Shown here piece after piece: positions 6,916 through 14,705 of a DNA stretch of 29,743 nucleotides. This DNA comes from CAYGZC01 sp964354225 (lineage in GTDB: Bacteria > Bacteroidota > Ignavibacteria > UBA10030 > SZUA-254). Location: assembly GCA_964354225.1 (NCBI GenBank), contig CAYGZC010000193.1:1-29743 (forward strand). Direction: 5' to 3'. Under the pieces are notes generated by a model, which saw only the letters and a list, made by a program, of their open reading frames with translations, ran no database searches and was not told the origin of the DNA. How positions within the stretch are numbered: position 1 is the first letter of the stretch; each line of letters opens with the position of its first letter. The position numbers and the translations under genes were made by a program.

Positions 6916-7953
6916 ATGATTCGTTTCGCACATACTGAATATTTATACGCGTTAACACTCTTACCGGTGCTGCTTATCCTTTTCTGGTGGGCATTACAAA
7001 TGCGCAAGCGTGGATTATCACGCTTTGGTAATCCATTGCTGCTTGAGATGCTTATGCCCTCGGTCAGTCGATACAAGCGGATGACGAAATTCTTTGTTGC
7101 ATTCAGTGCTTTGGCAATATTGATTCTTGGCGCTGCTAATCCACAGATCGGAACGAAGATGGAAGAAGTGAAACGTGAAGGTGTTGATATCATTATTGCG
7201 CTTGACGTTTCCAACAGTATGAAAGCGGAAGACATTAAACCGGATCGGCTTGAAAGTGCTAAACAAGAAATTTTACACATGATCGATAAATTTCAAAATG
7301 ACCGGCTTGGATTGATTGTATTTGCGGGAGATAGTTACTTGCAGCTCCCGCTGACAACCGATTATTCTGCAGCTCGTCTCATTCTCAGTACAGTTGATGT
7401 TGATGTTGTTCCGATTCCCGGAACTGCAATCGGCTCGGCTATTAAGCTTGCGATGAAATCATTCGCTGCTGGAGAGAAGAAACATAAAGTCATCATCATT
7501 ATCTCTGATGGTGAGAATCACGAAGATGATGCAATTGCTGCGGCGAAGGATGCAAATACCGAAGGCGTCATTATTCATACCATCGGAATGGGTTCACCCG
7601 ATGGTGTGCCGATTCCGATCTATGAGGGGAATACTCAGACGGGGTACAAAAAAGATGAAAGCGGGAATACAGTTTTAACTAAACTTGATGAACAAGGGAT
7701 GCGGCAAATCGCCGAAGCAGGCGGCGGAATTTATATCAGGGCAACGAATCAACAGGATGAAATGGATGCGGTCTTTAAAGAGATTCAAGCGATGGAGAAG
7801 AAAGAGTTCGGCGCAAAAGTTTTTACTGAATATGAAGATCGATTCCAGTATTTTCTTACTGTAGCTATTTTATTGCTGATACTTGAGTTTTTTATCTCAG
7901 AACGAAAAAATCGCTGGATGGCAAAATGGAATTTCTTCAAAGAACGAAGATGA
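6916..7953 (+). CDS. batB: BatB, membrane-anchored von Willebrand A protein
   Basis: A 345-residue paralogue of BatA with the same plan: membrane helices at about 10-27 and 58-74, a vWA domain, and a C-terminal helix near 312-329. MIDAS residues are D97-V-S-N-S101, the threonine in PGTAIGSA, and D in IIISDGENHEDD. It carries a BatB-type stretch (PIYEGNTQTGYKKDESGN) after the vWA core. It would act at the inner membrane with BatA and MoxR. AGGGG at 6901-6905 is the likely, rather distant, ribosome-binding site. The stop overlaps the batC start (ATGA, 7950-7953). Confidence 0.93.
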   Translation: MIRFAHTEYLYALTLLPVLLILFWWALQMRKRGLSRFGNPLLLEMLMPSVSRYKRMTKFFVAFSALAILILGAANPQIGTKMEEVKREGVDIIIALDVSNSMKAEDIKPDRLESAKQEILHMIDKFQNDRLGLIVFAGDSYLQLPLTTDYSAARLILSTVDVDVVPIPGTAIGSAIKLAMKSFAAGEKKHKVIIIISDGENHEDDAIAAAKDANTEGVIIHTIGMGSPDGVPIPIYEGNTQTGYKKDESGNTVLTKLDEQGMRQIAEAGGGIYIRATNQQDEMDAVFKEIQAMEKKEFGAKVFTEYEDRFQYFLTVAILLLILEFFISERKNRWMAKWNFFKERR

Positions 7954-8645
7954 AAACATTTCTTACATTATTCATAACTTTTATCTGGTTAAATCAGGTT
8001 GATGCCCAATCGGAGCGCTCATTGATACGCGAGGGAAATCAGATGTATAAAAAAGATAAATACTCGGATGCGGAAGTAAGCTACCGCAAAGCACTTGAGA
8101 AAAACAAAGAACTGAAGCAAGGTGCTTTCAACTTGGGTGACGCACTGTACAAGCAGGAGAGGTACGGTGAAGCAGCGGAACAATATCGTATAGCAGCTCA
8201 AAATCATAAAGATCCAGAAACGAAAGCACAGGCACTTCATAATCTTGGAAATGCGCTGGTAAAAGAACAAAAATTTCCAGAAAGCATCACAGCATATAAA
8301 GATGCACTGAAGTTAAATTCTAAAGATGTCGACACAAAATACAATCTTGAATATGCCAAGCGGATGCTTCGACAGCAACAACAGCAGCAGAAACAGGATC
8401 AAAAGAAAGACCAAAAGCAAGATCAAAAGAAACAAGATCAGCAACAACAACAGCAAGATCAGCAGAAACAGGAACAGCAAAAGCAGCAAGAGAAACAACA
8501 ACAACAAGTCCAACAAAAAAAGCAGCAAATATCAAAAGAAGATGCAGAACGAATTCTTGAAGCTTTAAAGAACGAAGAGAAAGATGTGCAAAAGAAATTG
8601 AAGAAGAAAGTACCGGCTAGAATACGGGTAGAAAAAGACTGGTAA
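7950..8645 (+). CDS. batC: BatC, periplasmic TPR protein
   Basis: A 231-residue secreted TPR protein. The start at 7950 is chosen because it gives a clean signal peptide (MKTFLTLFITFIWLNQ, cleavage near VDA-Q) and the usual ATGA overlap with batB; an in-frame ATG at 7926 would add eight residues ahead of the signal peptide. Residues about 22-130 form three TPR-like helical repeats (GNQMYKKDKYSDAEVSYRKA; ALHNLGNALVKEQKFPESIT). Residues about 140-195 are almost only Gln, Lys, Asp and Glu, encoded by a CAR/AAR/GAT-rich tract. The C-terminus (SKEDAERILEALKNEEKDVQ ... EKDW) is the conserved BatC tail. It probably scaffolds BatA/BatB/BatD in the periplasm. Confidence 0.9.
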   Translation: MKTFLTLFITFIWLNQVDAQSERSLIREGNQMYKKDKYSDAEVSYRKALEKNKELKQGAFNLGDALYKQERYGEAAEQYRIAAQNHKDPETKAQALHNLGNALVKEQKFPESITAYKDALKLNSKDVDTKYNLEYAKRMLRQQQQQQKQDQKKDQKQDQKKQDQQQQQQDQQKQEQQKQQEKQQQQVQQKKQQISKEDAERILEALKNEEKDVQKKLKKKVPARIRVEKDW

Positions 8646-8650
8646 TTTTA

Positions 8651-8668
8651 GATTTTAGATTTTGGATT
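8651..8668 (+). repeat. Interspersed 18-base GATTTT repeat, copy 2
   Basis: GATTTTAGATTTTGGATT lies in the 58-base gap between batC and batD. It is identical to 24787-24804 and matches 16 of 18 positions of 1565-1582. It starts six bases after the batC stop. Confidence 0.55.
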
Positions 8669-8703
8669 AACTCCAAAGAATAAATAACCATGACAACCGA
8701 CAA

Positions 8704-10524
8704 ATGATAAATTTTAAGCATAAAAAAAAGATCGGATTAATTTTTCTACTCCTTTTCTCGGTTGTTATAGTTGCGGATGCTCAGGATGCAACCTTCACAA
8801 CGTCTGTAGATCGGAACAGGGTTGCGATAGGAGAACAGTTTGAGATTACTTTTACATTAAACGGGTCGGGCAGTGGAAGTAATTTCCGTCCGCCTTCATT
8901 CAATGATTTCCTTACACTATCCGGTCCGAATCAATCTACAAACATGCAGTTCATCAACGGCGCAATGTCAGCATCGGTTACGTATAGTTATGTTCTTCAG
9001 CCACGAGCGGAAGGAAAATTTGTAATTCCGCCCGCATTTATAAACCATGGCGGAAAACAATTGCAAACACAACCGATCACTATCGAAGTAACAAAAGGTG
9101 CACCGCAGCAAAAACAGCAATCGAAACAGTCCCAGCAAGAATCAGATATCGGAAAGCAAATTGGAGACAATCTTTTTCTCAAAGTCATTGTCGATAAAGC
9201 TCGTGTCTATCAAGGCGAACAAATCACTGCAACATATAAAATTTACACGAGAGTAAACGTTATCAATTACAGTATGACGAAAGTTCCATCTCTAACGGGA
9301 TTCTGGAGCGAAGAGCTTGATGTACCCAAACAGGTTCAGCTTTCTACGGAAGTAGTAAATGGCAAGCAATATCGTGTTGGAATCCTTAAGAAAGCAGCAC
9401 TCTTCCCGCAGCGAAGCGGCACACTCACAATCGATCAGATGGAAGTTGAATGTGTGGTTCAAGTGCAATCCCGCCGCCGCTCTAATGATTTATTCGATCA
9501 GTTTTTCGGTAATGTTACAAATGTAAACTATAAGGTTAACAATCAGCCACTGAATATTTCGGTTCTGCCTCTCCTGACTACTGATGTACCGGAAGGATTT
9601 GTTGGTGCAGTTGGTAAATTTTCGATGGAAGCTTGGCTCGATAAACGTCAGACAAAAACCAATGAACCTGTAACGCTTAAAGTGAAAATCTCAGGCAGAG
9701 GAAATTTAAAACTCCTCGAAGCACCTATCATTAACGTAACGTCAGACATTGAGAAATATGATCCGAAGATTTCCGATAATGTCACAAAACAAGATGATCA
9801 AATTGCCGGTAGTCGGACATTCGAATATTTGTTGATTCCGAGGCATCCTGGAGATCAGAAAATTTCATCGGTACAATTTGCTTTCTTTGATATTGAGAAG
9901 AAGAGTTTTGTAACCCTAAGTAGTTCGGAATTTATTTTGAACGTTGAGAAGGGCTCTGAGACTGCACCAACATATGCGGTCGGTATTAGTAAAGAAGACG
10001 TAAAACTGCTCGGTGAAGATATTCGCTTCATTAAGAGCGAGACGATATCATTGCGTCGCGAAGGAGATACGTTTAGCGGCTCGCCGATGTTCTTCGTTTT
10101 ATCGATCACTCCAGTTATAGCATTTGTCGGATTTATCTTCTATGCAAAGCGGCGTGAAAAACTACAAGGGAATCTTATACTGGTCAGAAATCGCAAGGCA
10201 CGCAAACTGGCTCACCGCCGATTGGCTGAAGCGAAAAATTTTTTGGATACGAAAAAGAAAGAAGAATTTTACACAGAGATTTCTCGTGCACTCTGGGGAT
10301 ATGTCACCGATAAGTTAGGCATTCCTCCATCCGATTTATCGGTTGATTTTGTACGCACAACTCTCGAAAGCCGCAGCGTTCCAATAGAAGTGATAAATAA
10401 ACTCACATCAACAATCGAGGTATGTGAGTTCGCACGCTTTGCTCCGGCAACAGATGTTGTGCAAATGGATCAAGCGTACCAGGAAACAGTTGAGTTGATC
10501 TCGACGATTGAGGAAAAATTGTGA
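8704..10524 (+). CDS. batD: BatD, oxygen-tolerance family protein
   Basis: A 606-residue protein of normal BatD length. It has a signal peptide (KKIGLIFLLLFSVVIVADAQ, about residues 9-27), a large exported region of several beta-sandwich-type repeats (VAIGEQFEITFTLNGSGS; VYQGEQITATYKIYT; QTKTNEPVTLKVKISGRGN), one transmembrane helix at about 461-480 (FVLSITPVIAFVGFIFY), and a cytoplasmic helical domain rich in Arg/Lys. A short Gln/Lys-rich linker separates the first two repeats. It is taken to expose the Bat complex to the periplasm. The start lies in a CAAATGATAAAT context that recalls the rmlB start. It joins batE with a one-base TGATG overlap. Confidence 0.9.
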   Translation: MINFKHKKKIGLIFLLLFSVVIVADAQDATFTTSVDRNRVAIGEQFEITFTLNGSGSGSNFRPPSFNDFLTLSGPNQSTNMQFINGAMSASVTYSYVLQPRAEGKFVIPPAFINHGGKQLQTQPITIEVTKGAPQQKQQSKQSQQESDIGKQIGDNLFLKVIVDKARVYQGEQITATYKIYTRVNVINYSMTKVPSLTGFWSEELDVPKQVQLSTEVVNGKQYRVGILKKAALFPQRSGTLTIDQMEVECVVQVQSRRRSNDLFDQFFGNVTNVNYKVNNQPLNISVLPLLTTDVPEGFVGAVGKFSMEAWLDKRQTKTNEPVTLKVKISGRGNLKLLEAPIINVTSDIEKYDPKISDNVTKQDDQIAGSRTFEYLLIPRHPGDQKISSVQFAFFDIEKKSFVTLSSSEFILNVEKGSETAPTYAVGISKEDVKLLGEDIRFIKSETISLRREGDTFSGSPMFFVLSITPVIAFVGFIFYAKRREKLQGNLILVRNRKARKLAHRRLAEAKNFLDTKKKEEFYTEISRALWGYVTDKLGIPPSDLSVDFVRTTLESRSVPIEVINKLTSTIEVCEFARFAPATDVVQMDQAYQETVELISTIEEKL

Positions 10525-11276
10525 TGAGAAAATTTTGGATAATAGTCACCTTGTTTATCTGTGAGCTTGCAATTGCACAGGAAGCGGCTATTCAATTCGA
10601 GCAGGCAAATCAACTCTACCGCAGCGGCGAATATCAAAAAGCTATCCAGATGTTCGAACAAGTTATCAAAAATGGATACGAGAGTCCGGCGCTATATTAT
10701 AATCTCGGTAATGCATATTTCAAACTAAACAGTCTTCCGGCTTCGATCCTGAACTTCGAGCGTGCAAAGCGTCTTTCGCCAAACGATGATGATATCAACT
10801 ATAATCTTCGGCTGGCTAATTTAAGAGTAATAGATAAAATCGAACCGATTCCACGCCTCTTTATTATAAACTGGTGGAAATCATTTGTTAATATGTTTTC
10901 CTCAAGCGGATGGTCGTGGGTAGCTATCATCTTTCTTTGGGTTGCGGCGATCTGTGGGGCGTTCATCTTCGTTCTCCGGGGTGTGACCTTTCAGCGGTTG
11001 CTATTTGTCGGAACAGTTATTGCCCTCTTGATCGTTGTGCTGTCATCTATCAGTATGTTCCAGCGTTATCAGATTGAGCAGAAAGAGCAATGGGCTGTGG
11101 TGTTCTCGCAAACAGTGTCTGTTAAAAGTGCACCGGATGTACAGAGTACTGATTTATTTGTACTTCATGAAGGATTGAAGGTTGAGTTCCTTGACGCTGT
11201 TGGTGAATGGAGAAAAATCCGTTTGGCTGATGGGAAAATCGGCTGGTTAATGGTTGAAGTCGTCCAGGTTATCTGA
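10524..11276 (+). CDS. batE: BatE, TPR and SH3-like membrane protein
   Basis: A 250-residue protein with a signal peptide (FWIIVTLFICELAIAQ), TPR-type helices at about 20-105 (YRSGEYQKAIQMFEQVIKNG; YYNLGNAYFKLNSLPASILN), two membrane helices (about 130-153 and 158-178), and a C-terminal bacterial SH3-like domain (VKSAPDVQSTDLFVLHEGLK ... GEWRKIRLADGKIGWL). The ATG at 10524 overlaps the last base of the batD stop; a GTG at 10521 would add one residue. It is the last bat gene, followed by 224 non-coding bases, so the operon probably ends here. Confidence 0.9.
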   Translation: MRKFWIIVTLFICELAIAQEAAIQFEQANQLYRSGEYQKAIQMFEQVIKNGYESPALYYNLGNAYFKLNSLPASILNFERAKRLSPNDDDINYNLRLANLRVIDKIEPIPRLFIINWWKSFVNMFSSSGWSWVAIIFLWVAAICGAFIFVLRGVTFQRLLFVGTVIALLIVVLSSISMFQRYQIEQKEQWAVVFSQTVSVKSAPDVQSTDLFVLHEGLKVEFLDAVGEWRKIRLADGKIGWLMVEVVQVI

Positions 11277-11357
11277 TCTTTGGTTTTTTCTAAAATATTT
11301 TTTAAATTCATTAAAGTTTGTTTTCTCAAATAAGGAATATCTGCTTACCAATTTGAT

Positions 11358-11374
11358 ACAAGTTTAAAACTTGT
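11358..11374 (+). terminator. Possible weak terminator or hairpin after the bat operon
   Basis: ACAAGTTTAAAACTTGT is a perfect palindrome 82 bases downstream of the batE stop, followed by an A/T-rich run (TTATTTATTA). The stem is only five GC-containing pairs plus A-T pairs and there is no clean T tract, so terminator activity is uncertain. Its place between two operons supports the idea. Confidence 0.3.
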
Positions 11375-11435
11375 TTATTTATTAGTTCAGTATAGAATAC
11401 TGGAAAATGTAATCCCTAAAAAATCATTCATTTTG

Positions 11436-11464
11436 TTGACTTTAGAGGGTCAATTTCGTAACTT
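11436..11464 (+). promoter_or_regulatory. Candidate promoter with overlapping inverted repeat for the polysaccharide operon
   Basis: TTGACT (11436-11441) and TAACTT (11459-11464) are 17 bases apart, fair matches to -35 and -10 boxes, about 37 bases before the first gene at 11501. TTGAC (11436-11440) and GTCAA (11449-11453) form an inverted repeat across the -35 and spacer, a possible operator. Bacteroidota-type promoters differ from the sigma-70 consensus, so the match may be chance. Confidence 0.3.
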
Positions 11465-11500
11465 AATTCCGTGATCTTTCATACGATTAATTAAAGTTCG

Positions 11501-11974
11501 ATGTTTAGAAATGGTGAAATCCAAGGTGTCGTCATACGACCATTGAAAAGGTGCTCCGATCATCGGGGGTGGCTGATAGAACTCTATCGTGAAGATGAGC
11601 TTGAGCCGGAATTTCTTCCAGTGATGAGCTATATTTCGATGACAAATCCCGGCGTTGTGAGAGGTCCCCATGAACATGTTGAACAAGCGGATCTGTTTGG
11701 ATTTCTTGGACCATCTAACTTCAAAGTATATCTTTGGGATAATAGAAAAGGCTCGTCGACATACATGAATAAAAAAATTATTATTGTTGGTGAATCGGAG
11801 CCGGCATCTATCCTAGTGCCGCCCGGTGTCGTTCATGCTTATAAAAATATTGGTGAAACGGTTGGAATGGTTACGAATAATCCAAACCGACTTTTTGCTG
11901 GTAAAGGACGGAAAGAATCGGTTGATGAAATCCGCCATGAAAACGATACAAGCACGATATATCAACTAGATTAA
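11501..11974 (+). CDS. dTDP-4-dehydrorhamnose 3,5-epimerase-like (RmlC family) protein
   Basis: A 157-residue cupin protein of the RmlC family, somewhat shorter than the usual 180. It has the RmlC opening (VVIRPLKRCSDHRGWLIELY), RGPHEHVEQADLFGFLG where classical RmlC has RG-x-H with the catalytic histidine, and PPGVVHAYKNIG in place of the PxGFAHGF motif. It would epimerise C3/C5 of a dTDP-4-keto-6-deoxy sugar in the cytoplasm. Because the motif after the catalytic histidine is a variant, its exact product could be something other than L-rhamnose precursors. It is the first gene of the sugar operon and lies 24 bases ahead of rmlB. The start follows a candidate promoter. Confidence 0.8.
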   Translation: MFRNGEIQGVVIRPLKRCSDHRGWLIELYREDELEPEFLPVMSYISMTNPGVVRGPHEHVEQADLFGFLGPSNFKVYLWDNRKGSSTYMNKKIIIVGESEPASILVPPGVVHAYKNIGETVGMVTNNPNRLFAGKGRKESVDEIRHENDTSTIYQLD

Positions 11975-11998
11975 ATTTTCACAAATGACAAATAACAA

Positions 11999-13009
11999 AT
12001 GACACTCTTAGTAACAGGCGGCTGCGGATTTATCGGAAGTAATTTTGTAAAGTACATGCTTGATGTGCATCAGGATTATACCGTTGTTAATCTGGATAAG
12101 CTTACGTATGCGGGTAACTTAGAAAATTTAGAAGATATCACAAACAATCCTCGTCATCAATTTGTCAGAGGAGATATATGTAATCGAGCAGATGTTGAAT
12201 CATGTGTCCGTGATTATAAAGTTGATATTATAATTAATTTTGCCGCCGAATCGCACGTCGATCGCAGCATTATGGGTCCTGCCATATTTATCGAAACCAA
12301 CGTCGGTGGAACTAATGTTCTGCTGGATGTTGCGAAGGAATATAAAGTTGAGCGGTTCATTCAAATTTCAACGGACGAAGTCTATGGCTCATTAGCAGCG
12401 ACAGGTAAGTTTATCGAGTCAACACATCTTCATCCAAATAGTCCATACTCTGCATCGAAAGCTTCGGCAGATTTACTGGCGTTAGCTTATTATCATACTT
12501 TCGGATTACCAGTTGTTATCACGCGTTGTTCAAATAACTATGGACCGTATCAGTTCCCGGAGAAACTAATTCCATTGATGATAGCAAACGCAATAGATAA
12601 CAAACCGCTGCCGGTTTATGGGGATGGTTTAAACGTCAGGGATTGGCTTTTTGTAAAAGACCATTGTGCGGCCATCGATGTCGTTATGCAGAGAGGGAAG
12701 GTCGGTGAAGTTTACAATATTGGTGGGAATAATGAATGGAAAAACATAGATATTGTTCGTTTATTGCTTAAGAACTTGGAGAAACCGGAAAGTCTAATTA
12801 AATTTGTGAAAGACCGTTTAGGTCACGACCGCCGCTACGCAATCGATGCTTCAAAGATAGAAAGAGAATTTGGTTGGAAACCGAGTATGACATTTGAAGA
12901 AGGATTAAAAACAACAATCGAATGGTATTTGAAACATGAATCCTGGTGGCGACGAATCATTAGCGGAGAATATCAGCACTATTATCAGAAAATGTATGGA
13001 AATCGTTAA
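11999..13009 (+). CDS. rmlB: dTDP-glucose 4,6-dehydratase
   Basis: A 336-residue extended short-chain dehydrogenase converting dTDP-glucose to dTDP-4-keto-6-deoxyglucose in the cytoplasm. The NAD-binding motif TGGCGFIGS is at 6-14, the catalytic STDEVYG at 124-130 (T125, D126, E127), and Y150-x-x-x-K154 in YSASKASADL. Further RmlB signatures are FAAESHVDRSI, RCSNNYGPYQFPEKLIPLMI and DRLGHDRRYAID. rmlA and rmlD are not in the window, so the activated sugar must be supplied from elsewhere and the end product may not be rhamnose. The start ATG sits at the end of a CAAATGA/CAAATAA tandem. It overlaps the next gene by 14 bases. Confidence 0.95.
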   Translation: MTLLVTGGCGFIGSNFVKYMLDVHQDYTVVNLDKLTYAGNLENLEDITNNPRHQFVRGDICNRADVESCVRDYKVDIIINFAAESHVDRSIMGPAIFIETNVGGTNVLLDVAKEYKVERFIQISTDEVYGSLAATGKFIESTHLHPNSPYSASKASADLLALAYYHTFGLPVVITRCSNNYGPYQFPEKLIPLMIANAIDNKPLPVYGDGLNVRDWLFVKDHCAAIDVVMQRGKVGEVYNIGGNNEWKNIDIVRLLLKNLEKPESLIKFVKDRLGHDRRYAIDASKIEREFGWKPSMTFEEGLKTTIEWYLKHESWWRRIISGEYQHYYQKMYGNR

Positions 13010-14663
13010 CCGATCAGCAACGTTAATTTCAGAGACAACCGTATTGAATTTGACTCGAGTAATTATAAAACTCTGTTCAATCATCATACTTGTGTACGGT
13101 TTTGTGTTCGCACAAGAAAAACAGAGGATGGAAGAACTTGATGTTTCGCCATTGGAGAAAAAAGGATTGAATGTTGTACAACAACAGGGCATTCCACTTG
13201 AATCCACTATCAATCCTGAAAAATATTTTGTAGGTCCATCTGATTTGATTGCAGTAAATATCTGGATGAGTCCACCAATTAATTTTACACTGACTGTCTC
13301 ACCGGAAGGAACATTGATAATCCCGACAATAGGAGAAGTACAGATCGCTGATCTGACTTTGGCGAAAGCGAAAGAAAAAATTTTATCGGAGGCAAGAAAG
13401 AAATACCTCACAGCTGATATTACTGCAACACTTGTTAAGCCAAGGCCTATAATCGTGACGGTTACCGGTAGTGTTTTGAAACCGGGTTTGTACACGTTAA
13501 ATGCTGTAGACCGAGTACATCGAGCGATAGAAGAAGCTAATAAACCGTCCCAAGCTCCACCGGAAATGTCGATGCGTAATATCGTTCTCAAACATAAAGA
13601 TGGTTCAATTGATAGAGTTGATCTTGTGAAATTCTTGGCGACAAAGGATGATCGGTGGAATCCTTACCTCCGTGAAGGTGATATCGTGATCGCACCCCGA
13701 AAGAATCAGCTTAAGAATGTTATCGGTATTTATGGTGAAGTCAATTCTCCCGGACGTTATGAATTTGTTGAAGGTGATAGTCTACACGATATATTCCAAA
13801 TCGGTATGGGATTTACACGTTTAGCACTAATGGATAGTGTTGAGTTTAGTCGCTTGAATATTGATGGAACAATTCTACATTCCGAGATTATTGATGTCAC
13901 TAAAATATTAGATGGTACCCAACCCGACTTCAAGCTGGAGCCGGGCGATCGCATCGTAGTAAAAGCTAAAAAGGAATTACGTGAGGATTATCGAGTCTAT
14001 ATTTCTGGTGAAGTCTTGAATCCGGGAACATATCCCATCACGAAAAATCGCACCAAACTTTCTGAGGTTATCAATCAAGCAGGCGGATTTACCGAGTATG
14101 CTTCTTTGAAATCGGCAGAATTAAATCGCCGCTCTGTTCAACCATCTGAAGTTGAAATAGAGCGGCTCCTCAGCTCCCGGGGTGGTGTGTCGGCCGAGGA
14201 TAGCTTAGATTATTATCTCGAAACAGAACTGAGACTTCGTAAAGAGATTGTCAATGTTGATTTCGAAAAATTGTTTTTGAAGAACGATTCACTACAGGAC
14301 GTAATTTTACAAAGTGAAGATTATATTTTTGTCCCTTCCGTTAAAAAGACGATTTATGTTTTTGGTCAGGTAGTATCACCGGGCCACATCCCGTTCGTTG
14401 AGGGACGAAATGCTGATTATTATGTGAAAAAAGCCGGAGGTTTTACCGAGAGAGCGAGGGAAGGCGATATGAAAATTATTAAAGGGAAAAATAAGCAGTG
14501 GCTCGCTCCTGACGAAACGACCATCGAGGATGGGGATTATGTGTGGATACCCAAAGATCCTGAGCGACCATTCTCATATTATATGACAATAGCGAGCCAG
14601 ACGGCAACTGTTCTGAGTGTTATCATAGGTATCGCCGTTATCATTGTTCAGGTGACTAAGTAG
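12996..14663 (+). CDS. Polysaccharide export protein with multiple SLBB domains (Wza-like)
   Basis: A 555-residue exported protein. The start at 12996 is chosen over the ATG at 12936 because it places a signal sequence (VIIKLCSIIILVYGFVFA-Q) near the N-terminus and leaves only a 14-base overlap with rmlB. Residues about 65-150 form the Poly_export domain (FVGPSDLIAVNIWM ... GTLIIPTIGEVQI). Four SLBB-type beta-grasp units follow: VTGSVLKPGLYTL, IYGEVNSPGRYEF, ISGEVLNPGTYPI and VFGQVVSPGHIPF, each with the G-x-V-x-x-P-G core. The C-terminus is a membrane helix (TVLSVIIGIAVIIVQVT). It is expected to form the outer-membrane or periplasmic conduit for the polymer. No lipobox is obvious. It is followed by the Wzz-like gene after 42 bases. 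Confidence 0.9.
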   Translation: MEIVNRSATLISETTVLNLTRVIIKLCSIIILVYGFVFAQEKQRMEELDVSPLEKKGLNVVQQQGIPLESTINPEKYFVGPSDLIAVNIWMSPPINFTLTVSPEGTLIIPTIGEVQIADLTLAKAKEKILSEARKKYLTADITATLVKPRPIIVTVTGSVLKPGLYTLNAVDRVHRAIEEANKPSQAPPEMSMRNIVLKHKDGSIDRVDLVKFLATKDDRWNPYLREGDIVIAPRKNQLKNVIGIYGEVNSPGRYEFVEGDSLHDIFQIGMGFTRLALMDSVEFSRLNIDGTILHSEIIDVTKILDGTQPDFKLEPGDRIVVKAKKELREDYRVYISGEVLNPGTYPITKNRTKLSEVINQAGGFTEYASLKSAELNRRSVQPSEVEIERLLSSRGGVSAEDSLDYYLETELRLRKEIVNVDFEKLFLKNDSLQDVILQSEDYIFVPSVKKTIYVFGQVVSPGHIPFVEGRNADYYVKKAGGFTERAREGDMKIIKGKNKQWLAPDETTIEDGDYVWIPKDPERPFSYYMTIASQTATVLSVIIGIAVIIVQVTK

Positions 14664-14705
14664 TTCAAATCGCATAATTCTTAAATTAAAGAGGAACAGA
14701 AATTC

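Noticed and set aside
7926..7949. Upstream ATG at 7926 for batC
   Set aside because: It adds charged residues ahead of a clean signal peptide, while the ATG at 7950 forms the ATGA overlap seen at other junctions of the operon.
8313..8535. Two minus-strand ORFs made almost only of Leu or Ala/Val/Asp, and a Ser/Asn/Lys-rich plus-strand ORF
   Set aside because: They are other-frame readings of the CAG/CAA-rich tract in batC and have no independent support.
12936..12995. Upstream ATG at 12936 for the SLBB export protein
   Set aside because: It would overlap rmlB by 74 bases and put about 60 residues ahead of the signal peptide cleavage site; the ATG at 12996 gives a normal signal sequence.
12905..13591. 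228-codon minus-strand ORF across the rmlB/export junction
   Set aside because: It is an antisense shadow of two well-supported genes, with no recognisable family motif.
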